Shown in pieces: positions 34,071 to 45,149 of a stretch of DNA of 64,000 nucleotides. How positions within the stretch are numbered: the stretch's first letter is position 1; each line of letters begins with the position of its first letter. Under the pieces are notes generated by a model. That model searched no databases. It was given only the letters and a program-made list of their open reading frames with translations, and had not been told where the DNA came from. The DNA is from Anastrepha obliqua. Its lineage: Eukaryota; Arthropoda; Insecta; Diptera; Tephritidae. A program made the position numbers and the translations under genes. Location: the NCBI RefSeq assembly GCF_027943255.1, contig NC_072894.1:131555601-131619600 (forward strand), read 5' to 3'.

Positions 34071-34436
34071 TGCTGAATGTACCAAGCGTGAACAACGCAG
34101 CCACACTGTTGCTGGACGTGCCGCAAACAAATTGAGACCTGAGTTAGGTTGTCCTAGTCTATGTATCCTTTGAAGTTTTGAATTCATTCAGTAGGGTCCG
34201 AGCGGGCCATTTTCTATTGTTATTGCCTCAAAGAAAGAGTAAGCGATATGCCGCATTGGGAGACAGAGTCTGGTAATCCTGTTCACGAATGGCTATAAGT
34301 TTGACCGAAGCGTTGGGGAGTATTATGTCTGCAGCTCCCCATCGAACTCACGTTCAGGCTACCGAACCACTGCAGTGTGCGATGGTAGCCACAAAAAAGG
34401 TTAAGACCCAACAGTTGACTGGTTGCTTACTTGCAA
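34071..34436 (+). pseudogene. LINE ORF2 remnant, right of hAT insertion
   Basis: The frame of the 30.9-kb remnant resumes at 34079 as VPSVNNAATLLLDVPQTN and then meets a stop. Further on, pieces such as AALGDRVW (34255 region) and IELTFRLPNHCSV (34340-34375) resemble the linker and early RNase H part of LINEs. Several frameshifts are present. A mariner-like element follows at 34437. Confidence 0.45.
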
Positions 34437-34584
34437 AGGGTGATCAATTTAGAAGTATCGGATTTTAAATTGAAATAAAACAACAAAAATTCAAGTTGAT
34501 TGGGCGATCCTTACTATTTTTATGTAGATCCATTTATAATATTTATTTTTTAAAGATAATCTCTTTCAAATGCAATTGCGAGTA

Positions 34585-35882
34585 CTGTGGGCAAAAAGTA
34601 AGGTGAATTTATTTGTCAAACTTCGCGGGATTAAAATTTCGCTCTAGTTATTTTTTTCATGAGTTGGCAGCACTGTTAATAACATCTGGGCCAACTTTCA
34701 TAAGAATGTCATTATCAGTAATATATTTACGCTTTACCAAACGACCAAGAGTGCATTTTTCGATTTTTACAATATCTGATTTGATTGAGCAGAGAAGTGC
34801 CATCAAATTTTGTTTGCGGAATGAAATTTCGGCTGCGGAAACGTTTAGAATGCAGAAGGCATTTGGTGATTCGACCATGTCGCAGAAAAATTTTCATAAG
34901 TGGTACAAAGACTTCAAAGAGGGTCGAGAACGTGTTGATGACATGGAGCGCTCCGGACGACCATCGACGTCAACAGATGACCAACGCGTCAATAAAGTGA
35001 AGGATTTAGTGCTCAAAAATCGTCGGTTGACTGTTAAAGACCTTACTGATATGATCGGAATATCAGAAGGATCTGTGAAAACCATTTTGAAAGACCATTT
35101 GCGCCTACGAAAAGTCAAATCTCGTTTGGTACCGAAAATTCTCAATTTCTTGGAAAAAAGTCGTCGCGTTGATGTGTGTGAAACAATGCTTTCAGACTAT
35201 CAGGACAAGCTCAAGTGCATCATTACGGGAGATGAGACTTGGATTTATGCTTACGACCCTAAAACAACCGACGAGTCAAGCGAATATCGTGCTAAAGGCG
35301 AGGCCAGACCGAAAAGAGCACGTCAACGTCGTTCAAAAATAAAGCTCATGATGACAGTTTTTTTCGATTTTCGTGGTGTGGTGCACTATGAATTCCTTCC
35401 ACCTGGCCAAACTGTTAATAAGGAATATTATTTGAGTGTTATGCGTCGTTTACGTGAAGCAATTCGTCTAAAAAGACCAGAATTATTGGCCAACAACTCT
35501 TGGTTTTTGCATCACGATAATGCACCGTCTCACACTGCACTCGTTCTTCGTGACCATTTCCCCAAAAGTTCCACGCATATCGTTCCGCAACCACTGTATT
35601 CGCCAGATTTGGATCCGTGTGACTTCTGGCTATTCCCAAAACTCAAGAGGCTACTCCGGGGAACGCGTTTCGAGTCGATTGAGGAGATAAAAGCTGAATC
35701 GAATAGGTGCTGATGGCTATACCGGAAATGGACTATTTGGCATGTTTCGGGGATTGGAAAAATCGTTGGCATAAGTGTATTTCATCGAGAGGGGATTATT
35801 TTGAAGGGGATGAAATTGATTTACAAGAATAAATAAAGATTTTGCATTTTACAACCAAATTCACTTTACTTTTTGCCCACAG
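34585..35882 (+). mobile_element. Mariner transposon (DD34D), near full length
   Basis: The ends are inverted repeats of about 26 bp: CTGTGGGCAAAAAGTAAGGT at 34585 and AAAGTAAAGTGAATTT-type sequence read inward from 35882. TA lies on both sides (34583-34584 and 35883-35884), the expected mariner target duplication. Its length of 1298 bp is typical for mariner. It lies inside the 34437-36553 element. Confidence 0.9.
34613..35832 (+). pseudogene. Mariner transposase with a late frameshift
   Basis: The 366-codon frame shows the full domain order. A helix-turn-helix region runs from about residue 58 to 165 (IEQRSAIKFC, QKNFHKWYKDFKEG, GRPSTS). The linker is LVPKILNFLEKSRRVDVC. The catalytic residues are D207 in TGDETWIYAYD, D302 in HHDNAPSH and D337 in YSPDLDPCDFWLFPKLK, with 34 residues between the last two (DD34D). 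Near 35706 the frame breaks. The true C-terminus (LMAIPEMDYLACF, RWHKCISSRGDYFEGDEIDL) continues two bases over to a stop at 35830-35832. Relatives are expected to start near residue 58, where this copy has ATT (34784) instead of ATG, so the start codon may also be lost. Confidence 0.85.
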
Positions 35883-35884
35883 TA

Positions 35885-36430
35885 CGTAATTCGGCCATCC
35901 ATAAACGCCAATTTTGAATGACTCGCCACTCGCTGGAAGACTTCGGTCGATATCTCAAGAATAAGTTTCGTAATGCTGGCTTTCAATACCTGAATCGAAG
36001 CTGGTTTAAAAGTAAAGCATTTAGACTTTACATACCTCCACAAATAAAAGCCTAAAGGTGTTATATCACATGATATTGGTGGCCAATCCACTAGTCCAAG
36101 GCGAGAGATAAATTGCTCTCCGAAACGACGACACAGGAAATCCATTGAGTCAGGAGCTGTGCCATCTCGTTGGAACCAATGATGTGAAGATCACGAACTT
36201 CAATTTCGGGCATCAAAAGGTCATGGCGCGATAGTTTTCACCATTCACTGTTACATTGGATGATTCTCCAGCCAATAGGCTACGCCAAACGTTTGCTTTT
36301 TAATGGACGTATTGGCTGTTATTGAGTAGCATCGGGTTGCTCTTCAACCATAATACTGCAAATTTGTTTATTGACGTAGCTTTTCAGCAAAAAATGGGTC
36401 TCATCACAAAGCGTCGATTTCCGTTATACA
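35885..36430 (-). pseudogene. DUF4817-type transposase, C-terminal half
   Basis: The minus-strand frame 35861-36145 holds CRRFGEQFISRLG, VDWPPISCDITPLGFYLWRY, which surrounds the last catalytic D, and VKSKCFTFKPASIQVLK. Upstream (36146-36430) are degraded pieces resembling the segment with the first catalytic D and the VNKQ region. The sequence after 35885 was cut from its own 3' end by the mariner insertion. It is non-functional. Confidence 0.7.
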
Positions 36431-36626
36431 ATTTAGTGTTGAGGCGTTAATCTTTCCATGACGAAAAATACTAAAAAAAATTTATTTAGTTGTAGTCACG
36501 CGTGATCTGTCAAAAGACTCTATTGGAAAAAGTACCTCCAATCTGATCACCCTATATTTTTCCTATATTCGCTTTACCAGGCTCTCTAAATTGTACTCAA
36601 GCTCAGGTCATTCAGTAACCGGCTGT

Positions 36627-38352
36627 GCATGAGACAAGGTCTTTCCGTTAATCCGAACAAAACAACTATAGTCTTGTTTACGAGAAAACGGAAATTGGAT
36701 GGACTCAGTCTTCCAACACTGAAAGGTGTGACGCTTGGTCTTTCCAACGAAGTTAAATATCTAGGAGTAATCTTGGATAAGAAGCTGACTTGGGAGACAC
36801 ACGTTTCACTGAAGGTGAATCGTGCATTGAAGATTTTTCAGCAATGCCGTAGAGCCTTTGGCAAAACTTGGGGTCTGAAACCTGCTGTGGTCCTATGGAT
36901 ATACACGGCACTTATCAGACCAATCATCACTTACGCTTCTGTGGTCTGGTGGCGACGGAGCATGGTTAAGTCCACAATCCGGGAACTATACAGGCTGCAA
37001 AGAAGTGTATGTTTATGCATCACGGGTGCCATGAGTACAACCTCTGGAGATGCCCTAAATGCTATGCTTGATTTGCTCCCCCTGGATCTTAAGATACAAC
37101 AGGAAGAAATAAAAGCAATGTATAGACTCCATAAATATGGTTTCTGGCACGAAGATGGAACTTCGGGACACAGAGAAATCTTTAAGTTGCTGTCGGAGCA
37201 GTATCCACTGTTTTTGGCACCTAAAGATGACCTGATACCCACAGTTTCATTCGGAAGGAAATTTGATGTCAGATTTCCATTGCGTGAGCAATGGAGCAAT
37301 CCAGGAGGCATGCAGGGAGGTTTGACGGATATTTTCTTTACCGATGGGTCCAAGACTGAAACAGGGTCTGGAGCCGGATGGTACTTAAACGATAGTAATA
37401 AGTATCACTACGCTATGGGGGGAATGGCAACTGTTTTCCAAACAGAAGTTTTTGCCATCCTAAAAGTAGCCGAATGGATAATCGAGAGGAGATGGAGCGG
37501 GAAACAGATTGGAGTCTTCAGTGACAGCCAGGCTGCATTGAAGGCCCTGGAGAACGCGAAGCAAACCTCAAAGATTGTTCAAGAATGTAAGAAGAAGCTT
37601 AATTCTGTCGCAAGACAAAACAGGCTTGTACTTATATGGGTTCCGGGACACTCCAGTGTTCAAGGAAACGAAATTGCCGACGAATTGGCCAACCGTGGAT
37701 CAGCGGTGCCCCCACAGGGGCCAGAGCCAATAATCGGAATCAGTCCCGCAGGAATCAAGAACTGGATCAACGATTATGTAGGCAATCTACATAAAGAGCG
37801 ATGGTCCGGTCTAGAACGCTGCAGAACTGCAAAGTGTTTTGTGACAAGTCCGAACAGAAAACTGTCAAACTTTCTACTAAAACTTAGAAGGAAAGACATT
37901 CGGTTGATGGTCGGCATCATTACAGGACACAACCCATGGGGTCAGCATATGACCACCATTGGAATCATCGAGGACCCGGTATGCCTGTCATGCTTGGAGG
38001 AGGCGGATAGCACTGAGCACTTTCTCTGTGAGTGTCCTGCTTTCGCTAGAGCGCGACTACGAGTATTGGGTTCCGATGTCATGGGAATGGGTATTATTCG
38101 TTCTCTAAAACTGGAGGATATTTACAGATTTGCCAAAGAATCTGGAAAATTCTCACAGGACTAACTATCTCTATCTCTGTCTCTATTCTTTCCTATTTCT
38201 TTTTATGATACTTTTCTCCCTCCCTCCTTGACTATCTACCCCCTTTCCAGAGCTTTGAATACAATGGGCTTTTTAGCCTGAGTGTTTTAGGAGCCACCAA
38301 ATCTCCTGGTGCTCCTTGGCTCGACCTTTTCAAATTTCAATTTCAATTTTTC
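36627..38352 (+). mobile_element. Young 5'-truncated LINE with target site duplication
   Basis: AACCGGCTGT occurs immediately before (36617-36626) and at the 3' end (38353-38362), a 10-bp target duplication. The 3' end is an AATTTCAATTTCAATTT-type tail, preceded by a pyrimidine-rich 3' untranslated region. The insert starts inside the RT domain, so 5' truncation was severe. The remaining coding part has no stop or frameshift. Confidence 0.8.
36629..38164 (+). CDS. LINE ORF2 3' part: RT thumb, RNase H, zinc-binding tail (511 codons, open)
   Basis: The frame starts just after the YADD box with RQGLSVNPNKTTIVLFTRKR, then VKYLGVILDKKLTWE (RT motif after the palm) and ITGAMSTTSGDALNAMLDLL. An RNase H domain follows with D239 in FFTDGSK, E273 in QTEVFAI, D299 in FSDSQAAL, H341 in WVPGH and D351 in GNEIADELA, so all catalytic residues are present. 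The C-terminus has C452, C455, H464 and C467, an apparent zinc-binding motif. The layout is that of I/LOA/Jockey-like LINEs with RNase H. The ATG at 36629 is where the truncation happens to fall, not a genuine start. No endonuclease or RT active site remains, so it cannot move by itself. Confidence 0.85.
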   Translation: MRQGLSVNPNKTTIVLFTRKRKLDGLSLPTLKGVTLGLSNEVKYLGVILDKKLTWETHVSLKVNRALKIFQQCRRAFGKTWGLKPAVVLWIYTALIRPIITYASVVWWRRSMVKSTIRELYRLQRSVCLCITGAMSTTSGDALNAMLDLLPLDLKIQQEEIKAMYRLHKYGFWHEDGTSGHREIFKLLSEQYPLFLAPKDDLIPTVSFGRKFDVRFPLREQWSNPGGMQGGLTDIFFTDGSKTETGSGAGWYLNDSNKYHYAMGGMATVFQTEVFAILKVAEWIIERRWSGKQIGVFSDSQAALKALENAKQTSKIVQECKKKLNSVARQNRLVLIWVPGHSSVQGNEIADELANRGSAVPPQGPEPIIGISPAGIKNWINDYVGNLHKERWSGLERCRTAKCFVTSPNRKLSNFLLKLRRKDIRLMVGIITGHNPWGQHMTTIGIIEDPVCLSCLEEADSTEHFLCECPAFARARLRVLGSDVMGMGIIRSLKLEDIYRFAKESGKFSQD

Positions 38353-38362
38353 AACCGGCTGT

Positions 38363-39885
38363 CAAATCCCAAACCGTACCAAAAATCATACCGTGCAAAA
38401 CATATTTTATTTAGTGGACTATTGAATTATTAAAAGCCTTATTTTTCATATACGAGAATGATTACCGATCAAAGTGAGTTAACTAAGTATATGAGCCCCC
38501 TTTGAATATTTGAAGAGTCGGTTCATTAAGTACACTTCTTGCTATCAATGATGAGTCTCTTTGAAAGTAATATTATATAATAAATAATTCAAAGGCACTA
38601 ATTAAACAGGTGTTAAGAGTGCGCAGGCAAAATCCTCCTTCACGCTCGTATGTTTCTTCTATTGCAGTTACAAAAGCTATTCAAATAGCTTAATTTTTAA
38701 TTAAAATACATTTGCATACACATAACGGTGCAAATTTCAATGCAAACGAAAGGCTCATACACTCGTAGCCATGAAGCACACCGACATACTAATACACACA
38801 CAAGCACACAGTCACTCGTACAGTTACACTTTTATAAAGGCTGATATTACAAATTCAATGAATGTTGGCTGAACTGGTTGGTACTTGAATTTGCAGCAGG
38901 AACGGCAATTTCTACAACTTCTGACTTGCTGCAGGAAAATAAAGTCTAGCAAACGGAAGTGAACGCGGCAGTAATTATAGCCAAGTGGCAGAAATAGAAA
39001 TCATAATACCCGGTTAGTTGTTCCGCCAGCCAACCTTTCCCTGCATTTGCCCCACTAATTGACGAAGGCGAAATGAATTGCCCTTTTTTGATCCTCTTTC
39101 TTTTGTTTTTGTTTTTTTCGCCTTTTTTTTGTGAAAGTAAGTACGCTTTGCATTGTGCTTGTTGCTTTTGACTTTGCGTCTACACGAGTGGCTGTGTGTG
39201 CGTGTATGTGTGTGTGGGAGTGTGTGCTCCGCTGTGGGAAATGCGTTTAATTAGACCTTTAAATGCGCGCGTTCACGTACAAATGAAAACTTTTATAATT
39301 AAGCCATGAAGTGTGCGCACGAATTGAAAAGTCTCACCTCCGCCTGCTCACACCTTGCATTCGCAACACTGCATAACTCTACTTGCCATATTTGTAAGCG
39401 CCTGCCTACTTATAAGTGGAGAAAAGTGCTGGATGCATAGCAACACTGCCATATTTCAGGCAACTATGAGCACTTGCCGTGTTGTGATGTTCTTGATTTG
39501 CATAGATTATGTGGCTGTGTGCGTATATATGCATGTGTATAGGCAAGTGTGCTTCAGTAACATATAAAAGTATGTTATAATTTTTCTTCTGGAGCTGCCA
39601 CCTCTCGTATTCGCCTTTCACCTCCAACATTAGAGTTTCTCAGCTCTCTAGCCATGCTGCCTCTCTGTCTTCTTCTTTTAATTATAATAATGCACACAAA
39701 CTTAAGTGTCTCTACATATTTATATTTACCCATCCTGCATATGTAAATCGCACCTTTTACGTATACGAAAAGAACTAGTCCGTATGAGTGGACACTAGAC
39801 CACGCTTAACTGCAACAAATTCTCTCAATTGTGCACCTCACATGACTACGGCCTTTTTGCACTAAACTCTATACTGTATAGCCTA
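38363..39885. other. Unassigned AT-rich stretch
   Basis: No supported gene. There are simple GT/TG tracts near 39190-39225 and short open frames at 39355-39630 on both strands with no domain. Confidence 0.55.
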
Positions 39886-40402
39886 TGATCAGAAAGTATC
39901 GGGAATGTTTAAATAAAACAAAACAGAATAAAATTTCGGGCAAATTTATTTTATCTCCTTCAAAATATGACCCGTCTAAAGCAACACACATTTGCCAACG
40001 TTTAACCCAGTTTAACCCAGCCTTCAGCTCCTTCTACGCATTCTCTTTGACTGAAGTCTCTTCCCTCGAAGCGGTAACTTCAACTTGGGAAACAAAAAGA
40101 TGTCGCACCGGGCCATATCAGGTGAATACCGTGTTTGCACGATGGTATTTACCTGATGTTTGGTCAAATAATCCAGCACATTTTGGGCTTGGTGCGATGG
40201 CGCGTTATCGTCAAGCAAAATCCAAGAATTGCTCGCCCACATTTCCGTCTGTTAGCGACGTACAGCATCTCTCAAACCTTTCCAAACGAATAAATAGTGA
40301 CAGATGTATGTCTTACCGTCCTACCAACATAAGAAAAAACTATGGACCGGTTCCCAGGTGCGCGGTTCATTTAAATTAAACATTCCCGGTACTTTTTGAT
40401 CA
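39886..40402 (-). mobile_element. Mariner deletion derivative (517 bp)
   Basis: Inverted ends TGATCAGAAAGTATCGGGAA at 39886 and, inward from the right, TGATCAAAAAGTACCGGGAA from 40402 are nearly identical over about 25 bp. TA flanks both sides (39884-39885 and 40403-40404). The interior keeps part of a mariner transposase on the minus strand, so it is an internally deleted copy. Confidence 0.85.
40024..40242 (-). pseudogene. Mariner transposase catalytic fragment
   Basis: The frame contains SWILLDDNAPSHQAQNVLDY, with the second catalytic D, and RYSPDMARCDIFLFPKLK, with the third. Spacing fits DD34D. The N-terminal DNA-binding part and the first D are missing. It is a different mariner lineage from that at 34.6 kb, judged by the sequence around the motifs. 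Confidence 0.8.
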
Positions 40403-40593
40403 TAGGGAATTTGTATAATTAGTGCGCAGATCCCCTATAAAGTAATTGACTGAACTTCTCTTCAAGTTTTGACGCACATCCTAATTTTTCCAAAAAATGG
40501 AGGACCCCTTAGTTTTATGTCACCATCGAACTACAAATGATTTTTTTGTGCCAAACATGGCAGCACAACATGCGCATGTTTGTCATTATCAGC

Positions 40594-40860
40594 CGAGTGG
40601 GGGATCCCTATTAGAAAATGTTTTTACTTCAACTTGAGGCTTGATAAAGTCACGCGACTAGGGCGTGGCACTAAATTCTATTTAGAGAAACCAACCTTCT
40701 TCAGTATAAAATAAAAAATAAAAAAAATAATTGGCGCATACAATTCTGTCAGGTGTTCGGCGATTTTGTTCTACAATTGGCTCTTAACGGCAAATGGTTT
40801 TTAATGGGAAGTTTTTTCATGACAGAAATACACTCGGAGGTTGGCCATTGCCTGCCATCC
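40594..40860 (-). repeat. Two partial SINE copies, out of order
   Basis: 40594-40680 resembles the junction and head part of the SINE (GGATCCCTATTAGAAAATG, then a weak CACGCGACTA head). 40728-40856 resembles the tail and body (ATAATTGGCGCATACA, ATGACAGAAATACACTCGGA, TTGCCTGCC). In the intact copy the tail part comes first on the plus strand, so these are two fragments rather than one element. Both have the minus orientation. Confidence 0.55.
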
Positions 40861-41959
40861 TTCTGGATAAGTAAATCAAAATTCGCTTCGTTTGTAGCTG
40901 CCAACCAACGAAAGCATCAGTTCAGCTGATGCACAGATCTTTGTTGTTAATAACTTCATTAAAAAAATAAGCCACTCAAAATGTGGCCGCTGGCGCTCGA
41001 TATCAAAGCTACTAACTCGTCAAAAGTCAACTCTCTCACTCTTCCTTTTTATACCCATTTAGCGACTAGCACAAAGTAGTTAATATGGAACTACTCCTTC
41101 CTTCAGCTTAACCCAATTCCTTTCCTGCTGGGCACAAACTCGTACCTACATGAATACGTAACTAAGTTGCAAAGGTTTGTTGAAGTAGCAAAATAGCGCT
41201 CATAAAAAGGATTAATTGCGCGCAATTAAAGAAAATATATTGCCAACTGTGTACACGCCCACTTTAATGCTCGACCCGACTGCTTTCGCTAGCATTTGTT
41301 AGAGTCAACATCTATGCTACCAGCCAGCGGTAGTGGAGGTTATGTAAGAGCACATCGCCTCGTCATATCTGGCATACACACGAAAGCAGTTGGCTCTCAA
41401 AGATTTAAGTGAATGCTACCAATATTAGGAAGAGGCTAAATGTTAATACCAGGGTCTAAAGTGAGAGGTTTATAATTTACGAAAAAAAATGTATTTGGAT
41501 CTAATCAAATTATGAAAATATTTCGTTGTTCCAATCAAATAAGTACGCGCTGATACATATTCTTCGGTTAAAGTCCTGCATTTCCGTGAGATTTTCTCCG
41601 ATTTCCTTGACATTTTGGCATAGTCTTTAGGAAGCCTTACACGCTAGAAGAAAGTAAAAAATCATAATTGGCCAATGTGACTTTTGTCTTCTATATTACA
41701 AAATTTTTAGACCCAAGAGTTCTTTTACATTTTTGACTCAGAGTTAGGAGTTGACCAATGAGACTTCTGTCTTTTAGACATTGCTATGGTCATCCTTACC
41801 TACATACACATTTCCATATGAAAGCGCGAATATACCTTAATGGCTACAGAATTACATTACAATTTGTGAAATTTGAAACGAACTTACATTTAGGAATGTC
41901 CTTTGTTAATTTGGACGAAGTAGGCAATGAAGTAATAAAGGCCTTTCTCGACGAACAAA
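40861..41959. other. Unassigned AT-rich stretch
   Basis: No gene is visible. Confidence 0.5.
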
Positions 41960-42365
41960 ACTATAACTTTATAAGGCTCTCATCATGCCCGTCGTAACAA
42001 ATGGCGCAGAAGCTTCTACGATGACAATATCCGATGAGACGTCCCTTGGGGTGTTTGAGGGAAAGATTCTGCAGAAGATTTTTGGGCCTTTACACCTTGG
42101 TGACTGTATGAGCTTTACGACGACATAGACGTAGTACAGCGAATAAGGCTCCCATGACTTCGTTGGCTGGGCCATGTCGTCCGAATGGAGACATACGCTC
42201 CGGACCTTCGATAAAGAAACCTCTACATATGTTAGAAAGACCAGATGGAGAAGGACTTGGATTCACTTGGTGTGTCCAACTGGCACCGGTTAGCGCGAGA
42301 AAGAAACGACTGGCGCGCATTGTTAAACTCGGCCAAAATTACGTAAAATTAAGAAGAAGAAATTA
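41960..42365 (+). pseudogene. RTE-like LINE C-terminal fragment with AAG tail
   Basis: The plus strand reads TNGAEASTMTISDETSLGVF and GKILQKIFGPLHLGD (41995-42105), then in other frames the RRIRLP-like, LGHVVRMET and DQMEKDLDSLGVSNW-type segments. These correspond to the end of the protein seen at 27.1-27.5 kb. The piece ends in AAGAAGAAGAAATT near 42350, like the tail of the 27-kb copy. It is strongly 5' truncated and frameshifted. Confidence 0.7.
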
Positions 42366-44072
42366 CATTTTTACAAGCAGATCGCCCATAGAGCCCGTTG
42401 GATTTCTTTGTTCAACTTTTTTTTTAAGTGTAGCTTACACTTTTGGGCTTGAAGCCCTAGCATCTTAGCGCAAAAAAGTAGTTTGTTTGTTAAAGCAGCA
42501 TCAGGATACTCTGATCAGGCCACCCTGCAGTAGCACGACATGACGCGCACGTCTTTAAAAATCCGCTCTTATTGGCAACCGTGTATGGGATTTTCATTAA
42601 GACATTCAAGAATTTGAACTTTTGAACTCAACCCACCAAACCCTTCAACATACAAATACACAGTTAGGTGCTGAGATTCACGAATGTGTGTGCGAACGTA
42701 TGGCAACCGCCAAGCAATTGGGCGCGTGCACTTAAACTCAAAGGTATAATCTATAATAATACACCCAAGAAGTACTTGAAGAAAATACTTGCACACCAAA
42801 AATGAGGAAAACGGTGATGAGGAACTCAGGCGTGCGAAGTGGCGCGTAATTTTCGTTAAGATTTTCGTTTTGAGGCGGCAACTTTGACGTTAACTTTCGA
42901 CTTTGTCGGTTATTTTCAACTTGAAAACGGCACAAAAACTGCGGTAACAGGAAGGCGCTAGGAAGCAAGATGGCGCCGACAAGCACAAAGATATGAAAAA
43001 GATGTTCGCGACGCATGTAAGAGGGTGGGGTGTACTTAAGAACTTAAGTGTATATATTACATACTTATACTCACTTACCGCATTTATGCAACATACATAT
43101 ATGTGTGTGTATGTTCTAATGCACATGTGCCGCACAAACTTTTTTGTGATATTCAAAACGTTTAAGCAACAAAAAGTTTTCATAACTGCTACCCGCTTTG
43201 TAAATGTTAAATACGCCGCGCAGGGATAAAAATAGAGGAAGTGGAAGGGTTGTCGATTGAGGTTGTTGAAGTGCTGTGGTTTTGCGCTTACGGCAACCAT
43301 TAACGAAATAGTAGTACACATAAGGGCGTTAGATTTCATAGCTGCACGCACACGTTCACATACGCGACATATGTACGTCGGTACACTAATATTTGCACAC
43401 ACATGCATCTACACGGTTGCAATTATGAACCAGCTTACGTGCTGTAGGATGTGCATACGTACAAACATGTATGTGTATGTATGTGTGCGTAATAGTAGAG
43501 GTTAAGCAAGAATGCGTGCCTGTGCTGCCAAAAATGTAGCGAAGCGTTAACCTTCACATCCTCTGCTGCCGCTATCTGCCCATCGTGAGTCATCAGCCTT
43601 CAGTGGCAGCACAAAGAATGCTCCGTATGTGTCCATGTACGTCCATGATTGGATTTTGGGTTAATATCCAATTTATGTACGATGCACATATGTCTAGATA
43701 TCAAAGTACGCGTGTGTGTGTTTGTGTTGGATTAAGAGGTCAAATATCAGATGTAAATATTTTTCGGTTAACGGTAATGGCTGCTTATTTCCAGTTGGCC
43801 GCACAATTCCGACAACTTCATAATTTGCAATTTTCCAGCTACATGCAATTTTTGTGGTGGTCTTGATGCTATCCGTCAACATGTGTCGATTCAAGGCAAA
43901 CGCAGAAAGCCTCTCAAATATGCAGGGTGTTTACTGACGGTGGAAAACTTTGAAAATTTTAATAAAGTTCAATAGAAGACCAAGTTTTTAAGCGATTTTA
44001 CACTTGCTACGGTAATCTACTGCGTTCCTTCAAACACTGTGGCTATTTTTCTAGGATGTGATCAAAATGATA
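42366..44072. other. Unassigned stretch
   Basis: No gene is supported. Open frames at 42890-43505 on both strands overlap and lack domains. TATG/CACA simple repeats are frequent. Confidence 0.5.
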
Positions 44073-44447
44073 AAGGGTGGTTAAATTTCAAGGGCCGATG
44101 CTGAATGTGAATCACACTTAACATCAACGATACCGTTGGATTTCTTTGTTTGGTGTTATTTGAAAGAAAAGGTGTACGTCGATAAGCCAGCAATAATTCA
44201 AGAGCTAAAGGATGAGATGATATGGCACATTAACGGCATAGAACCTCAATTATGCCTCAGCGTCATCGAAAATTTGGATGAACGGATGGAGGTGTGCCGC
44301 CGATACCGTGGCGGCCATTTGGCCAATATTTTGTTCTATACGTAATTGAGCCATACCAATATTATCATAATAAAGAGAAATGACAACAGTTTTCTATATT
44401 GTATTTTATTCAAAATCAACACCGGCCCTTGAAACTTAACGACCTTT
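44073..44447 (+). mobile_element. Family B mariner-like deletion derivative (375 bp)
   Basis: The ends AAGGGTGGTTAAATTTCAAG (44073) and, inward from the right, AAAGGTCGTTAAGTTTCAAG are the same termini as the 14824-15726 copy. TA lies at 44071-44072 and 44448-44449. Only the C-terminal part of the transposase remains. Confidence 0.85.
44136..44345 (+). pseudogene. C-terminal end of DUF4817-type transposase
   Basis: The frame reads MDFFVWCYLKEKVYVDKPAI and ends with ENLDERMEVCRRYRGGHL and a stop at 44345. This matches the last about 70 residues of the family, after the final catalytic D region. Only the FVWCY motif next to that aspartate is kept. The initial ATG is fortuitous. Confidence 0.8.
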
Positions 44448-44889
44448 TATAATAAAAATCAAAAGCGCCGCACTCAGACACTTTTTTGGATAGTAATCCA
44501 TTAAAAATTGTTTGAGAAAAAATCTCTTGAATTCTTATTAAACAGCAACAAAGTCATCTATGCTATAGCAGGACATTAAGGTAAAACTTTTATTTTGTCA
44601 AAAAATCGGTTATAGACTATGAGTAAGTGAAGAAGGAAGGTCATTTTTAAGAACTTGATATGTTTGTAATTGCTTATATTCGAATTGTATAAGCCAAATT
44701 TGACGAAACCTCCTCTGATGGATGGATACATTTTCTGAGCAGGTTATAGCATATCTTTTATTCTGAAAGTATACTCCAAGTGGCGCTGGCATAGAAATAT
44801 TTCGAAGCCTCCAATATTTATGTAATTTACCTCAACTGGCATGAGTTATAGGGCTTATAGCTGAGTGAAGAGATTCCGAACAACAGTAG
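44448..44889. other. Unassigned stretch
   Basis: No gene is visible. Confidence 0.5.
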
Positions 44890-45140
44890 ATGGAAAATGA
44901 TGAATAAGAGGCTTGAAACCCAGCTCTAAGAAGCTTCATATATTTACTGATGGCTCGAAAATGTTGCACGGAGCAGGTGCAGGGTTTTATTGCGCTGAAC
45001 TAGGCATCAAGCGGCCATTTATGCTGCCTGACCACTGCAGTGTCTTTAAGCAGAAGACTTTACTGTAGAACTGGCTTCAGAAATTGTATTCGCAAAGAAA
45101 TCGAGCTACTCGAAAATAAATATTTCGGTTCATAGCCATT
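44890..45140 (+). pseudogene. LINE RNase H fragment
   Basis: From 44941 the plus strand reads IFTDGSKMLHGAGAGFYCAE and then IKRPFMLPDHCSVFKQK, the D block and the region before the E block of a LINE RNase H. Stops follow quickly. Order relative to the next feature shows that two separate LINE pieces are joined here. Confidence 0.6.
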
Positions 45141-45149
45141 CATACTGGG

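Larger units (their letters stand above)
34437..36553 (-). mobile_element. Mariner-like (DUF4817-type) element interrupted by a mariner
   Basis: The outer ends are AGGGTGATCA at 34437-34446 and its reverse complement at 36544-36553, with weaker identity continuing inward. Without the inserted mariner (34585-35882) it is about 0.8 kb. It carries a minus-strand transposase fragment typical of the DUF4817 group. Flanking TA is not clear, so the element is probably older than its passenger. Confidence 0.65.
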
